From the NCBI RefSeq assembly GCF_022829465.1, contig NZ_JAKSXZ010000110.1, forward strand, positions 310,001 through 374,000: DNA of 64,000 nt. The letters are read 5' to 3'. The number at the start of each line of letters is the position of its first letter. The first letter of the stretch is position 1. Position numbers and translations under genes: made by a program. Of this stretch, positions 37,627 through 46,518 are shown piece by piece. The notes beneath the pieces were generated by a model. It worked only from the letters and a program-made list of their open reading frames with translations, was not told the DNA's origin and did no database searches. The DNA comes from Methylobacterium sp. J-067. Its GTDB lineage: Bacteria; Pseudomonadota; Alphaproteobacteria; Rhizobiales; Beijerinckiaceae.

Positions 37627-38575
37627 AGGTCCGGATGTTAATGATGACCTTCTCGCCCATGTCGATGCGGCTCTCATGGGTCGCCGAGCCCATATGCGGC
37701 AGCAGCACAACCTTGCCCTGACGGGCGAGCTTCACGAGGCGCGGGCTCACCGCCGGCTCCTGCTCGAACACGTCGAGGCCCGCCGCCGAGATGTCACCGG
37801 CTTCGATTAGCCGGGCGAGGGCGTTCTCGTCGATCACCTCGCCACGGGCGGTGTTCACGACGATGGCCTCGGGCTTCAGAAGCTTGAGGCGACGCGCCGA
37901 GAGCAGGTGGTAGGTCGCCGGAGTGTGCGGGCAGTTCACCGACACGATGTCGACGCGGGCCAGCATCTGGTCCAGCGATTCCCAGTAGGTCGCGTCCAGT
38001 GCGCTCTCGGTGGCCGCCGGGACGCGGCGGCGGTTGTGATAATGCACCTGCAGGCCGAAGGCGCGGGCGCGCTTGGCCAGCGCCTGACCGATCCGGCCCA
38101 TGCCGACGATGCCAAGGCGCTTGCCGGTGATCCGGCGGCCGAGCATCCAGGTGGGCGACCAGCCGGTCGTCCAATCGTCCTCGGGGATGATCCGCGCGCC
38201 CTCGGGCACCCGGCGGGCGACCGCGAGGATCAGCGCCATCGTCATGTCCGCCGTGTCCTCGGTGAGGACGCCCGGCGTGTTCGTGACGGTGATGCCCCGC
38301 TCGAGCGCGACGCCGACATCGATGTGATCGACGCCGTTGCCGAAATTGGCGATGAGCCGCAGGTTCGGCCCGGCCTGGGCGAGAAGACCGGAATCGATCT
38401 CATCCGTCACCGTCGGCACGAGCACGTCGGCCTCGCGCAGGGCGGAGGCCAGGGCCTCGCCCGTGAGCGGCGAGTCACTCTCGTTCAAGCGGACGTCGAA
38501 CAACTCGCGCATCCGCGTCTCGACGGCGTCCGGCAGACGGCGCGTCACCACCACGAGCGGCTTACGCTTCGACAC
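37577..38575 (-). CDS. D-isomer-specific 2-hydroxyacid dehydrogenase
   Basis: The 332-residue NAD(P)-dependent enzyme has the Rossmann motif GIVGMGRIGQALAKRARAFG and the catalytic residues Arg (NTARGEVID), Glu (FEQEP) and His (LLPHMGSATHES). It resembles glyoxylate/hydroxypyruvate reductases (GhrB type), which could serve the serine cycle of a methylotroph, but this is not proved. A GTG start at 38575 follows GGGGGGAG and fits the family start KPLVVVTRRLP. Confidence 0.9.
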   Translation of the reverse strand: MSKRKPLVVVTRRLPDAVETRMRELFDVRLNESDSPLTGEALASALREADVLVPTVTDEIDSGLLAQAGPNLRLIANFGNGVDHIDVGVALERGITVTNTPGVLTEDTADMTMALILAVARRVPEGARIIPEDDWTTGWSPTWMLGRRITGKRLGIVGMGRIGQALAKRARAFGLQVHYHNRRRVPAATESALDATYWESLDQMLARVDIVSVNCPHTPATYHLLSARRLKLLKPEAIVVNTARGEVIDENALARLIEAGDISAAGLDVFEQEPAVSPRLVKLARQGKVVLLPHMGSATHESRIDMGEKVIINIRTFMDGHRPPDRILPSML

Positions 38576-38768
38576 GGTCTCACTCCCCCCGGCGCATGGG
38601 CCGCAAGCATCCGTTAACCGAGTTCGGCCACACAGGACCGGCTTCCGCACCCCGGTTGCCGGCTGGCGCCGGCCGTGATGGCCTGTCTAGCAGAGGCCGG
38701 GCGGAACACAATCGGAGCGCGGATCGACCATTGGGGGATCCGCCCCGGACGTCATTCCCGGAGGGACG

Positions 38769-39320
38769 ATGCGCGCGCTACGCCCGACTCTCATCGCCGT
38801 CCTGTTCGCCGGCACCATGGGCCTCGCCGGCCCCGCCCTGGCGCAGGAGAACGGCGTCGGCCCGGTTACGAAGTTGCCGTTGCCGCGCTATGCCAGCCTC
38901 AAGACCGACCGCGTGAACCTGCGCGAGGGTCCTTCCAAGGACCACCGCACCCTGTGGGTGTTCCAGCGCGCCGGCTTGCCCGTCGAGATCATCGGCGAGT
39001 TCGAGACGTGGCGGCGGATCCGCGATTCCGAGGGCACCGAAGGCTGGGTGCTGCACTCGCTGCTGTCCGGACGGCGCACGGCCATCGTGAATGCCGGGCC
39101 GGACAAGGACGGCGCCAAGGCGGCGGTGCCTCTCCGGTCGAGCCCCGACGACACGTCGAGCGATCAGGCGCGGCTGCAATCCGGGGTGATCGGCAACGTC
39201 AAGACCTGTGGCGGGACGTGGTGCCGCTTGGTCGTGACGCTCCCGTCGAAGCGCGATGTCGACGGGTATATCCGTCAGAATCGACTCTGGGGCGTCTATC
39301 CGAACGAGAAGGTGGAATGA
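38769..39320 (+). CDS. Secreted SH3-domain protein
   Basis: The 183-residue protein has a signal peptide ending near residue 25 (GPALAQ). Two SH3b-like halves follow: DRVNLREGPSKDHRTLWVFQRAGLPVEIIGE...GTEGWVLHSLL and VPLRSSPDDTSSDQARLQSGVIGNV...GYIRQNRLWGVYPNE. SH3b proteins in the periplasm usually bind peptidoglycan or act as adaptors. The function is otherwise unknown. A terminator directly follows. Confidence 0.88.
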   Translation: MRALRPTLIAVLFAGTMGLAGPALAQENGVGPVTKLPLPRYASLKTDRVNLREGPSKDHRTLWVFQRAGLPVEIIGEFETWRRIRDSEGTEGWVLHSLLSGRRTAIVNAGPDKDGAKAAVPLRSSPDDTSSDQARLQSGVIGNVKTCGGTWCRLVVTLPSKRDVDGYIRQNRLWGVYPNEKVE

Positions 39321-39349
39321 AAAAGGCCCGGCGCGAGCCGGGCCTTTTT
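39320..39349. terminator. Bidirectional rho-independent terminator
   Basis: AAAAAGGCCCGGC (39320-39332) pairs perfectly with GCCGGGCCTTTTT (39337-39349) around GCGA. The A-run on one side and T-run on the other make it usable from both directions, ending the SH3 gene and the convergent irr. Confidence 0.92.
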
Positions 39350-39374
39350 CGTTGATAATTCGATGGTCGGCCGC

Positions 39375-39893
39375 TCAGCCCTGCTGGCGACGGCCGGCGG
39401 GGCGGCTGCGGCGTAGGCGGACGATCACTTCGACGCCCGCGATCTCCATGCCCTCGGGAGCCTCGGGCAGCGAATCGACCGTGATGCCGCAATCCGGCAT
39501 GTCGATCACCGCGCCCTCTTCCTCCAGGTAGAAGTGGTGGTGCTCGCTCGGGTTCGTATCGAAATAGGCTTTCGACCCGTCGAGGGCGAGCTGGCGCAGC
39601 AGCCCGGCCTCGGTGAACTGGTGCAGGGTGTTGTACACGGTCGCCAGCGAGACCGGCACCTTGGCGCGCATCGCCTCGTCGTAGAGCATTTCCGCCGTCA
39701 GGTGACGGTCGCCCCGGCCGAACAGAAGCCATCCCAGCGACAGGCGCTGACGGGTCGGGCGCAGGCCGGCGCGGCGAAGCCGCTCCCGCAGGTCCGAGAG
39801 CGGGCAACCGCGACGGCCGGCCCCGTTCGCCTCCGTTTGGAAGGCGGGGATACGACCGCTGAGGACAGCCTGCAGGGGCACCATCTCTGACAT
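39375..39893 (-). CDS. irr: Iron response regulator Irr (Fur family)
   Basis: The 172-residue protein is a Fur-family winged helix. A heme regulatory motif GCP at about 29-31 ([13 protein letters not shown]) and the His cluster HHH at 118-120 are the two heme-sensing features of rhizobial Irr. The DNA-binding helix includes [15 protein letters not shown] and [14 protein letters not shown]. Irr activates or represses genes of iron and heme metabolism and is degraded when heme is plentiful. It is divergent from fabA, with 191 bases between. Confidence 0.95.
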   Translation of the reverse strand: MSEMVPLQAVLSGRIPAFQTEANGAGRRGCPLSDLRERLRRAGLRPTRQRLSLGWLLFGRGDRHLTAEMLYDEAMRAKVPVSLATVYNTLHQFTEAGLLRQLALDGSKAYFDTNPSEHHHFYLEEEGAVIDMPDCGITVDSLPEAPEGMEIAGVEVIVRLRRSRPAGRRQQG

Positions 39894-40084
39894 TGGGGAC
39901 TGAACGCTCTAAGAGAGGGCAAACAATTGTTACGAGTATACGGAAGGCGACCCCGCGTCGCAACCCGGCGCAGCTTGACGGGGCGAGACGCTTTGAACGC
40001 GCCCCCGCCCGTGCTAACCCGCCTGCGGATGGGCCGGCGATGGGCGCCGGAACGTCGCTACTGAACGGGAATTGCTGCGCTTTC

Positions 40085-40624
40085 ATGCCGCCTGACGCCG
40101 ACACCGCGCAATCGCCGGCCCCGAGCCGCCGCTCGAGCTACTCCTACGAGGACCTGTTGGCCTGCGGGCGCGGCGAGCTATTCGGACCGGGCAACGCGCA
40201 ATTGCCGCTGCCGCCGATGCTGATGTTCGATCGCATCACCTCCATCGGCGAGGAGGGCGGCGCCCACGGCAAGGGCCATGTCCTGGCCGAGTTCGACATC
40301 CGCCCCGACCTCTGGTTCTTCCCCTGCCATTTCCAAGGCGACCCCGTCATGCCGGGGTGCCTCGGCCTCGACGCCCTGTGGCAGCTCGTGGGCTTCCACC
40401 TGGGCTGGCTGGGTGCCTCCGGTCGTGGCCGCGCCCTCGGCGTCGGCGAGGTGAAGTTCGCCGATCAGGTGCTGCCGACCGTCAAGAAGGTCGTCTACGG
40501 TGTCGATCTCAAGCGCGTCCGCCAGGGCCGGCTGGTCCTCGGCATCGCCGATGGGTGGCTGGAAGCCGACGGAAACCGGATCTATGAGGCGACCGATCTG
40601 CGCGTCGCGCTTTTCCGGGCCTAG
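40085..40624 (+). CDS. fabA: 3-hydroxydecanoyl-ACP dehydratase/isomerase
   Basis: The 179-residue protein makes the cis-3-decenoyl-ACP branch point for unsaturated fatty acids. The active site histidine lies in [14 protein letters not shown] and the partner aspartate in [11 protein letters not shown]. The ATG at 40085 gives the family-typical length. It forms a fabA-fabB-fabI block on the plus strand. Confidence 0.96.
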   Translation: MPPDADTAQSPAPSRRSSYSYEDLLACGRGELFGPGNAQLPLPPMLMFDRITSIGEEGGAHGKGHVLAEFDIRPDLWFFPCHFQGDPVMPGCLGLDALWQLVGFHLGWLGASGRGRALGVGEVKFADQVLPTVKKVVYGVDLKRVRQGRLVLGIADGWLEADGNRIYEATDLRVALFRA

Positions 40625-40777
40625 AACGCCTGATATCCGCTCCCATCTAGGAGGCCGGATCGGGTCGATATCGGCCCGGCCGGTCGAAGTTGAGGGTGGC
40701 GCGGGCAACGCCTGACGTTCCGGGCTGTTGAGATTGCACCGGCTACCCCTTAGCTGACCGCAACGCGGCGCGGGCAA

Positions 40778-40792
40778 CCGTCGCCGCGACGG
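40778..40792 (+). other. Small hairpin overlapping the fabB ribosome-binding site
   Basis: CCGTCG and CGACGG (6-bp arms, CCG loop) precede and partly overlap the GGAGG Shine-Dalgarno at 40791-40795 of fabB. It could sequester the ribosome-binding site; in GC-rich DNA such hairpins arise often by chance. Confidence 0.3.
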
Positions 40793-40807
40793 AGGTTTGG
40801 TCTTTCC

Positions 40808-42034
40808 ATGCGCCGCGTCGTCATCACCGGGATGGGCATCGTCTCGTCCATCGGCAACAACACGCAGGAGGTTCTGGCCTCCCTTCGCGAGGCACGCTCG
40901 GGCATCACCCGGGCCGTGCCCTTCGCCCAACACGGCTTCCGCTGTCAGGTCCAGGGTGCCCCCACCCTCGACCCGGAGACGGTGCTCGACCGGCGCGCCA
41001 TGCGCTTCCACGGCGGCGGGACCGCCTGGAATCAGGTCGCCATGGAACAGGCGATCCGCGATGCCGGCCTCGAAGAGGGCGACGTCTCGAACGAGCGCAC
41101 CGGCATCATCATGGGCTCGGGCGGCCCCTCGACCCATGCCATCGTGGAGGCGGCCGACATCGCCCGCAGCAAGGGTCCGAAGCGGGTTGGACCGTTCGCG
41201 GTGCCGAAGGCCATGTCCTCCACCGCCTCGGCCACGCTCGCCACGTGGTTCAAGATCAAGGGCGTGAACTATTCGATCTCGTCCGCCTGCGCGACGTCGA
41301 ACCATTGCATCGGCAACGCCGCCGAGATCATCCAGGGCGGGCGGCAGGACATCATCTTCGCGGGCGGCTGCGAGGAGCTGGATTGGACGCTCTCCGTCCT
41401 GTTCGACGCCATGGGCGCCATGTCCTCGAAGTACAACGACACGCCGGCCCGGGCCTCCCGCGCCTACGATGCCGGCCGCGACGGCTTCGTCATCGCCGGC
41501 GGCGCGGGCGTGGTGGTGCTGGAGGAGTACGAGCACGCCAAGGCGCGCGGCGCGCGGATCTACGGCGAGATCGCCGGCTACGGCGCCACCTCGGATGGCT
41601 ACGACATGGTGGCCCCCTCGGGCGAGGGCGCGATCCGCTGCATGAAGCAGGCGATCGCCGGCCTGAAGGGCGTGAAGATCGACTACATCAACCCGCATGC
41701 GACCTCGACCCCGGTCGGCGACGACAAGGAGATCGAGGCGATCCGCGAGGTGTTCGGCAACGGCGACGCATGCCCGCCCATCGCGGCCACGAAGTCGCTC
41801 ACCGGCCATTCCCTCGGGGCGACCGGCGTGCAGGAGGCGATCTACGCCCTGCTGATGATGAACAACGGCTTCATCTGCGAGAGCGCGCATATCGACGAGA
41901 TCGACCCCGCCTTCGCGGACATGCCGATCCTCCGCGCCCGCCGCGACGGGGTGAAGCTCGGCCACGTCCTGTCGAACTCCTTCGGCTTCGGCGGCACCAA
42001 CGCGACGCTGGTCCTGAAACATATCGACGCCTAA
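40808..42034 (+). CDS. fabB: 3-oxoacyl-ACP synthase I
   Basis: The 408-residue condensing enzyme elongates fatty acyl-ACP and is required for unsaturated chains. The catalytic cysteine is in [12 protein letters not shown], with histidines in [11 protein letters not shown] and TGHSLGATG. Full length with SD GGAGG upstream. It is 183 bases after fabA. Confidence 0.96.
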   Translation: MRRVVITGMGIVSSIGNNTQEVLASLREARSGITRAVPFAQHGFRCQVQGAPTLDPETVLDRRAMRFHGGGTAWNQVAMEQAIRDAGLEEGDVSNERTGIIMGSGGPSTHAIVEAADIARSKGPKRVGPFAVPKAMSSTASATLATWFKIKGVNYSISSACATSNHCIGNAAEIIQGGRQDIIFAGGCEELDWTLSVLFDAMGAMSSKYNDTPARASRAYDAGRDGFVIAGGAGVVVLEEYEHAKARGARIYGEIAGYGATSDGYDMVAPSGEGAIRCMKQAIAGLKGVKIDYINPHATSTPVGDDKEIEAIREVFGNGDACPPIAATKSLTGHSLGATGVQEAIYALLMMNNGFICESAHIDEIDPAFADMPILRARRDGVKLGHVLSNSFGFGGTNATLVLKHIDA

Positions 42035-42133
42035 CGGGCGGCGATTGGACAGGGCCGCGGAGGGCGGGCTAAGGCAAGGGCTCAGAGCCGCCCTCTCATC
42101 GGGGGCGGCAGGCCACGATGAAGACGGTTTCGC

Positions 42134-42964
42134 ATGACGGGTTTGATGGCAGGCCGGCGCGGTCTGATCATGGGCGTGGCCAACGACCATTCGATCGCCT
42201 GGGGCATCGCGAAGATGCTCCACGCCCACGGTGCGCAGCTTGCCTTCACTTATCAGGGCGATGCCCTCGGGCGCCGAGTCGCGCCGCTCGCCGCCAGGCT
42301 CGATTCCGATATCGTGCTGCCCTGTGACGTGGAGGATCTCGCCTCCGTCGACGCCACCTTCGACGCCCTCGACGAACGGTTCGATGGCCAGCTCGACTTC
42401 GTAGTCCACGCCATCGGCTTCTCCGACAAGGCGCAGCTGAAAGGCCGCTACGTCGATGTCACGACGCGCGAGAACTTCGTGCGCACGATGACGATTTCGT
42501 GCTTCTCCTTCACCGAGATCGCGCAGCGCGCGGCCAAGCGGATGAAGAACGGCGGCTCGCTGCTGACGCTGACCTACGGTGGCTCGACGCGCGTCATGCC
42601 CAACTACAACGTGATGGGCGTGGCCAAGGCGGCACTCGAAGCCTCGGTGCGCTACCTCGCCACCGATCTCGGGCCGGATGGCATCCGCGTGAACGCCCTC
42701 TCGGCGGGGCCGATGCGGACCCTGGCGGGCGCGGGCATCGCGGATGCGCGGCTGATGTTCAACCACCAGCGCGCCCACGCGCCCCTGCGGCGGACGGTGA
42801 CGCTGGACGAGGTGGGCGGCTCGGCGCTCTACCTGCTCTCGTCGTTGTCGGGCGGCGTCACGGGGGAGACCCATTTCGTGGATTCGGGCTACAACATCAT
42901 CTCGATGCCGCGCCCGGACGTGCTCCAGGCGCAGGACGAGGCGGGCGTCGTCGGCGACGCCTGA
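42134..42964 (+). CDS. fabI: Enoyl-ACP reductase (SDR type)
   Basis: The 276-residue SDR reduces enoyl-ACP with NADH. It has MTGLMAGRRGLIMGVANDHSIAWGIAKML, and the Tyr-Lys pair in PNYNVMGVAKAALEAS. It completes the fabA-fabB-fabI cluster. The start is ATG 42134; a second methionine at residue 5 is also possible. Confidence 0.95.
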   Translation: MTGLMAGRRGLIMGVANDHSIAWGIAKMLHAHGAQLAFTYQGDALGRRVAPLAARLDSDIVLPCDVEDLASVDATFDALDERFDGQLDFVVHAIGFSDKAQLKGRYVDVTTRENFVRTMTISCFSFTEIAQRAAKRMKNGGSLLTLTYGGSTRVMPNYNVMGVAKAALEASVRYLATDLGPDGIRVNALSAGPMRTLAGAGIADARLMFNHQRAHAPLRRTVTLDEVGGSALYLLSSLSGGVTGETHFVDSGYNIISMPRPDVLQAQDEAGVVGDA

Positions 42965-42966
42965 GG

Positions 42967-43230
42967 CTACTCCTCCGGGATGCGGCCGGGCGGGATCGGC
43001 CCGCCTTCGCCGCCGCGCGACCGGCGCGCGGCCCGTTCCGCCCGGGCCGCGGCGACCTCCCGTTGCGAGGGCGCTGCGGACGGGTAGTTGGAGGCGAACG
43101 GGTTGGCCGGTGCGGCGCCCGGCGTCCCGCCGAACAGCCTGTCGAGGAAGCCTTCCTCCGCCCGCGCCGGCAGGGCGCTGAGCGTCACGACGCAGGCGGC
43201 ACAGGCGAGAAGACGGGGACGAAGCGGCAT
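42967..43230 (-). CDS. Small secreted protein of unknown function
   Basis: The 87-residue protein has a signal peptide (MPLRPRLLACAACVVTLSALPARAE) and a short Pro/Ala/Arg-rich mature part with EEGFLDRLFGG. No family is recognised. It converges on fabI with only two bases between stops. The short basic tail suggests a disordered periplasmic peptide or a structural fragment. Confidence 0.6.
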   Translation of the reverse strand: MPLRPRLLACAACVVTLSALPARAEEGFLDRLFGGTPGAAPANPFASNYPSAAPSQREVAAARAERAARRSRGGEGGPIPPGRIPEE

Positions 43231-43356
43231 CGAATGACCCTGCGAGCGAGGAGGCGATGCCTCTGATGCCGCATTCGGGCGGATCGGTGGCTGCGGAACC
43301 GCTCCGGTGCCCCAGGGGTTCGCGCTCCGAAACCCGTTCACGCGTTCGGAGGCGTC

Positions 43357-43596
43357 ATGTCGGAAGTCACCTATCACATTGTCGAGCACGACGGCGGCTA
43401 CGCCTACAAGGTCGGCGACGTCTTTTCCGAGACTTTCCCCAGCCGGGACGAGGCGCTTCAGGCCGCCCAGGCCGCCGCCGCCGAGCAACAGGTGCCGGGC
43501 TCGACCGAAGGCATCCGCTATCAGGACAAGGCGGGCCAATGGCACGACGAGACCGCCCAGGGCAACGACCGCCCGGTCGCCAAGGTCGAAGAGTAA
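43357..43596 (+). CDS. DUF2188-like small protein
   Basis: The 79-residue protein has the DUF2188 pattern YHIVEHDGGYAYKVGDVFSETFPSRDEALQAAQAAA followed by a small second strand region. Its function is unknown. GGAGG precedes the ATG. It stands alone between two minus-strand genes. Confidence 0.8.
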   Translation: MSEVTYHIVEHDGGYAYKVGDVFSETFPSRDEALQAAQAAAAEQQVPGSTEGIRYQDKAGQWHDETAQGNDRPVAKVEE

Positions 43597-43618
43597 GGCG
43601 TCACGCGGGGAGGGCGGA

Positions 43619-44500
43619 CTAGCTGCCCTCTCCCTTCAACTCGACGGTCCCGAGGGCGTCTGCGAGGCGCGCCGAGGCGCTGCCCGGCTTGAGCGGCTTC
43701 TGCTGGCTGTCGTGGGGTGCCCAACCGAGAAGCCAGACCAGTTCGAAGCTCGCCCGGATCCGCCCGTCCGCATCCGCGAAGCGCTCCGCGTAGATTTGCG
43801 CCGCGCGCAGCAACGTCGCCCGGCGCATCGGGCGCTTCCGGCGGTCGGTGAGGGCGTTCGTCATGCCCATGGCGCGCAGGTCGCGCATCAAGGCGAAGGC
43901 ATCCGCATAACGCACCGTCAGCAGGTCGGAATCCGCCACCGGCAGGGCGAGGCCCGCCCGCTGCAGAAGCCCGCCCGCCTCGCGGATCGCCACGAACGGC
44001 GCCACGCGCGGACTGACGCCTCCTTCGATCTCGCTTTCGGCTTGGGTCAGGCTGTGGCGCAACTCCGTAAGGGTCGCCCCGCCGAACAGGCATCCCACGA
44101 AGAGCCCATCCGGCCGGAGCGCCCGGCGGACCTGCACGAGAACGCCGGGCAGGTCGTTCACCGCATGCAGGGCGAGCAGCGACACGACGAGGTCGATGCT
44201 GGCCGGGCCGATGGGCAGCGCTTCCATGTCCGCCACGGCCCGGCCGGGACCCGCTTCCGGCAGAGGTGAGAGCCGGAAGCGCTCGGCCTCGGGATAGCGC
44301 CGCGCCAGGACGGAATTGGCCACGGCGGCGGGGCTGCCGAGATCGAGCACCCGGCGGAAATCGCGAAGCACCGTGGCCAGCCGATCCTCAAGTTCCTCGG
44401 CGGCGCGCTCCAGCAGGAAACCGGCATAGCCGCCGGCCTGCGCGCGGGCGAGGCGGCGGCGGATCAGAGCGGTGTCGAAAAGCGGATGGGGCGTACTCAT
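43619..44500 (-). CDS. SAM-dependent methyltransferase-fold protein (NDUFAF5-like)
   Basis: The 293-residue protein has an N-terminal helical segment (LFDTALIRRRLARAQAGGYAGFLLERA) and a methyltransferase core with RVLDLGSPAAV, DMEALPIGPASIDLVVSLLALHAVNDL and the long C-terminal helical region. It matches NDUFAF5-like proteins, which modify an arginine of a complex I subunit in eukaryotes. Its usual neighbour in alphaproteobacteria is comF, as here. The start is the ATG at 44500. Confidence 0.85.
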   Translation of the reverse strand: MSTPHPLFDTALIRRRLARAQAGGYAGFLLERAAEELEDRLATVLRDFRRVLDLGSPAAVANSVLARRYPEAERFRLSPLPEAGPGRAVADMEALPIGPASIDLVVSLLALHAVNDLPGVLVQVRRALRPDGLFVGCLFGGATLTELRHSLTQAESEIEGGVSPRVAPFVAIREAGGLLQRAGLALPVADSDLLTVRYADAFALMRDLRAMGMTNALTDRRKRPMRRATLLRAAQIYAERFADADGRIRASFELVWLLGWAPHDSQQKPLKPGSASARLADALGTVELKGEGS

Positions 44501-44646
44501 CACCGGGTGAGATGGCGTATGCAGGGGCTCGATACCACCCGCGAAGACGTGAAGTCGGCTGAGGAATGAAAACGGAACTGGAAACCGCACTCGCCGTTCC
44601 TGCCCCACAAGCCAGTTGGCTCATGGACTCGTTTGGGAGAAACCTG

Positions 44647-44877
44647 ATGAAGCGTCTGATTCTCGGCACCGTCGTCGCCCTGTCCGCCCTCACCGCCACC
44701 GGCGCCGCCGAGGCGAAGGGCTGCATCAAGGGCGCTCTCGTCGGCGGTGTCGCCGGCCACATGGCGGGCCATGGCGTGATGGGCGCGGCCGCCGGTTGTG
44801 CCATCGGCCGTCACCGGGCGAACTCTAAGGCGAAGGCCGCCGACCAGCAGGCGATGCAGCCTGCCGGGGCGCGCTGA
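44647..44877 (+). CDS. Small glycine-zipper secreted protein
   Basis: The 76-residue protein starts at an ATG with GGGAG upstream, has a signal peptide (to about residue 24, GAAEA) and a glycine-rich helix GALVGGVAGHMAGHGVMGAAAGCAIG of the glycine-zipper type. Such proteins associate with membranes. Its TGA overlaps the proposed start of comF. Confidence 0.8.
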   Translation: MKRLILGTVVALSALTATGAAEAKGCIKGALVGGVAGHMAGHGVMGAAAGCAIGRHRANSKAKAADQQAMQPAGAR

Positions 44878-45659
44878 GCACCCTTACCGACAAGTCCGGC
44901 GGCGCCCTCCGGGGCGCCGCCGTCTCCTTCCGCCGGGCGCGGGATCTCGCGCTGGGCCTCGTCTATCCCCCGACATGCGCCGGATGCGGCGCTGCCACCG
45001 CCGATGCGGGCGCGTTCTGCCCCGCCTGCTGGTCCGGCCTGCGGCTCATCGAGGAGCCGCTGTGCGACCGCCTCGGCATGCCCTTCGCCGTCGATCTTGG
45101 GATCGGCCGGCTGACTTCCCCCCAAGCCTTCGCACAGCCCCCCGTCTTCACGCGGGCGCGGGCCGTAGCGCTCTACGACGACGTGGCGCGCGGCCTCGTC
45201 CATCGCCTGAAATACGAGGACCGGCACGATCTCGCCCGGCCGATGGCACGCATGATGGCGGGTGCGGGGCGCGACCTGATCGCGCAGGCTGATTGCGTCG
45301 TGCCTGTCCCGCTGCATCGCTGGCGGCTGTGGCGGCGGCGCTTCAATCAGGCGGCACTGCTGGCGCGACCCCTCGCGGATAAAGCGGGTTTGCCCTTTCT
45401 TCCCCAAGCGCTGATCCGCCGACGCGCCACGCGCTCTCAAGTGGGCTTAAGCCGCGCGGGCCGCGCCGAGAACCTGTCGGGGGCGTTTCACGTCCCGCCC
45501 GCCGAGGCGTATCGGATTGCAGGGCTGCGCGTGCTCCTCGTGGATGACGTGCGCACCACGGGGGCCACCGCGAATGCCGCCGCCCGCGCCTTGCTGCGGG
45601 GCGGTGCGGCGTCCGTCGATCTCCTCACCTTCGCCCTGGTGGGGGAGCCGGTCGGCTAG
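44874..45659 (+). CDS. comF: ComF family phosphoribosyltransferase-like protein
   Basis: The reading frame upstream of the first ATG (45078) is needed: it encodes the zinc-finger part TCAGCGAATADAGAFCPACW (two CxxC). It contains no ATG, GTG or TTG between the stop at 44826 and 45078. The best candidate is a CTG at 44874, overlapping the previous stop (CTGA); the protein would be about 261 residues. The phosphoribosyltransferase domain has the PRPP motif VLLVDDVRTTGATANAAARAL. ComF acts in competence in some bacteria; here, a role in DNA uptake or nucleotide salvage is open. Its TAG and the GNAT stop share the palindrome CTAG. Confidence 0.85.
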   Translation: MSTLTDKSGGALRGAAVSFRRARDLALGLVYPPTCAGCGAATADAGAFCPACWSGLRLIEEPLCDRLGMPFAVDLGIGRLTSPQAFAQPPVFTRARAVALYDDVARGLVHRLKYEDRHDLARPMARMMAGAGRDLIAQADCVVPVPLHRWRLWRRRFNQAALLARPLADKAGLPFLPQALIRRRATRSQVGLSRAGRAENLSGAFHVPPAEAYRIAGLRVLLVDDVRTTGATANAAARALLRGGAASVDLLTFALVGEPVG

Positions 45660-46252
45660 GCGGCGTCCTTCCGGTCGAGGGTCTTTGCCGAGACCGAGAG
45701 GGTGAAGTCGAAGGCCTCGGCGATGCTCTCGTACCAGAGCGAGAGAGGCGTCGCCCGGTTCAGGTGCAGCGACCCGTCCGCGTCCAGCCCGTCGCGGCTG
45801 AGGGTGGCGCCCTGCCGGGCGGCGAGGCGGATCATCGGCCCGTTGCGGGCGAAGCAGCGGACATGGAGATCACACACGCCGCGGTTGCGCGCCGCCTGGG
45901 TGATGCGCGCGAACAGCGCGGCGCCGAGGCCCATGCGGCGGAACGGGCGCTCCACCGCGAAGGCGGCTTCCGCCTCCGGCCCGATGAAGTAGTTCGATGG
46001 GCCGGGGCCGCCGGGCCGCAACTCGCCGAGGCCGCGCAGGGTCCCGTCGAGGAAGGCGCCGAACATGACGCCGCGCGCGGACGTCGCCTGATCGGCATAG
46101 GCCCGGAGCCCGGCCTCGCTGACCTGCCCCATGAAACGGTTTGCACGGGTGTCGGCGTCGAGGCGACAGAAATAGTCCAGCACGGCCTGCCGGTCGCTGA
46201 GCCAGAGCCGGCGGACGATGGGTGATGAGTCTAGTTGCCGTTGGTCGGCCAT
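45656..46252 (-). CDS. GNAT family N-acetyltransferase
   Basis: The 198-residue protein has the GNAT acetyl-CoA loop in RPFRRMGLGAALFARITQAARNRGV, preceded by beta-strands (MFGAFLDGTLRGLGELRPG). It starts at the ATG at 46252. The substrate is unknown. It converges on comF with a 4-base overlap. Confidence 0.87.
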   Translation of the reverse strand: MADQRQLDSSPIVRRLWLSDRQAVLDYFCRLDADTRANRFMGQVSEAGLRAYADQATSARGVMFGAFLDGTLRGLGELRPGGPGPSNYFIGPEAEAAFAVERPFRRMGLGAALFARITQAARNRGVCDLHVRCFARNGPMIRLAARQGATLSRDGLDADGSLHLNRATPLSLWYESIAEAFDFTLSVSAKTLDRKDAA

Positions 46253-46405
46253 GAACGTCTCCGGTCGTTGGCGCCTCGGCGCCACGGGACACGGACGTTC
46301 CTCCCGAATACTCCTGCGATATGGCAGAGCATACGGCGTTGTGCAATGCAGCAAAACTGCCGCATGGGTTGTGGCGCGGGGGTTGCGATGTGGTTCGGAC
46401 ATGGA

Positions 46406-46423
46406 ACGGTTTGCTTGAACCGT
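46406..46423. promoter_or_regulatory. Inverted repeat between the GNAT gene and zapE
   Basis: ACGGTT and AACCGT flank TGCTTG, 96 bases upstream of the zapE GTG. It may be an operator for zapE or the GNAT gene; evidence is limited to symmetry. Confidence 0.25.
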
Positions 46424-46518
46424 CGAGCCGAAAGACTTGATTCGGAAGCGCTTGCCACGGCACAGGAACGGCGCCGCCCGGCGCCGCCGGGCATCGGACT
46501 TGGCGAGGAACCGGTTTC

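Noticed and set aside
46393..46407. GTTC-N7-GAAC resembling a LexA box
   Set aside because: The alphaproteobacterial LexA box is a direct repeat (GTTC-N7-GTTC or GAAC-N7-GAAC); this is inverted and no SOS gene follows.
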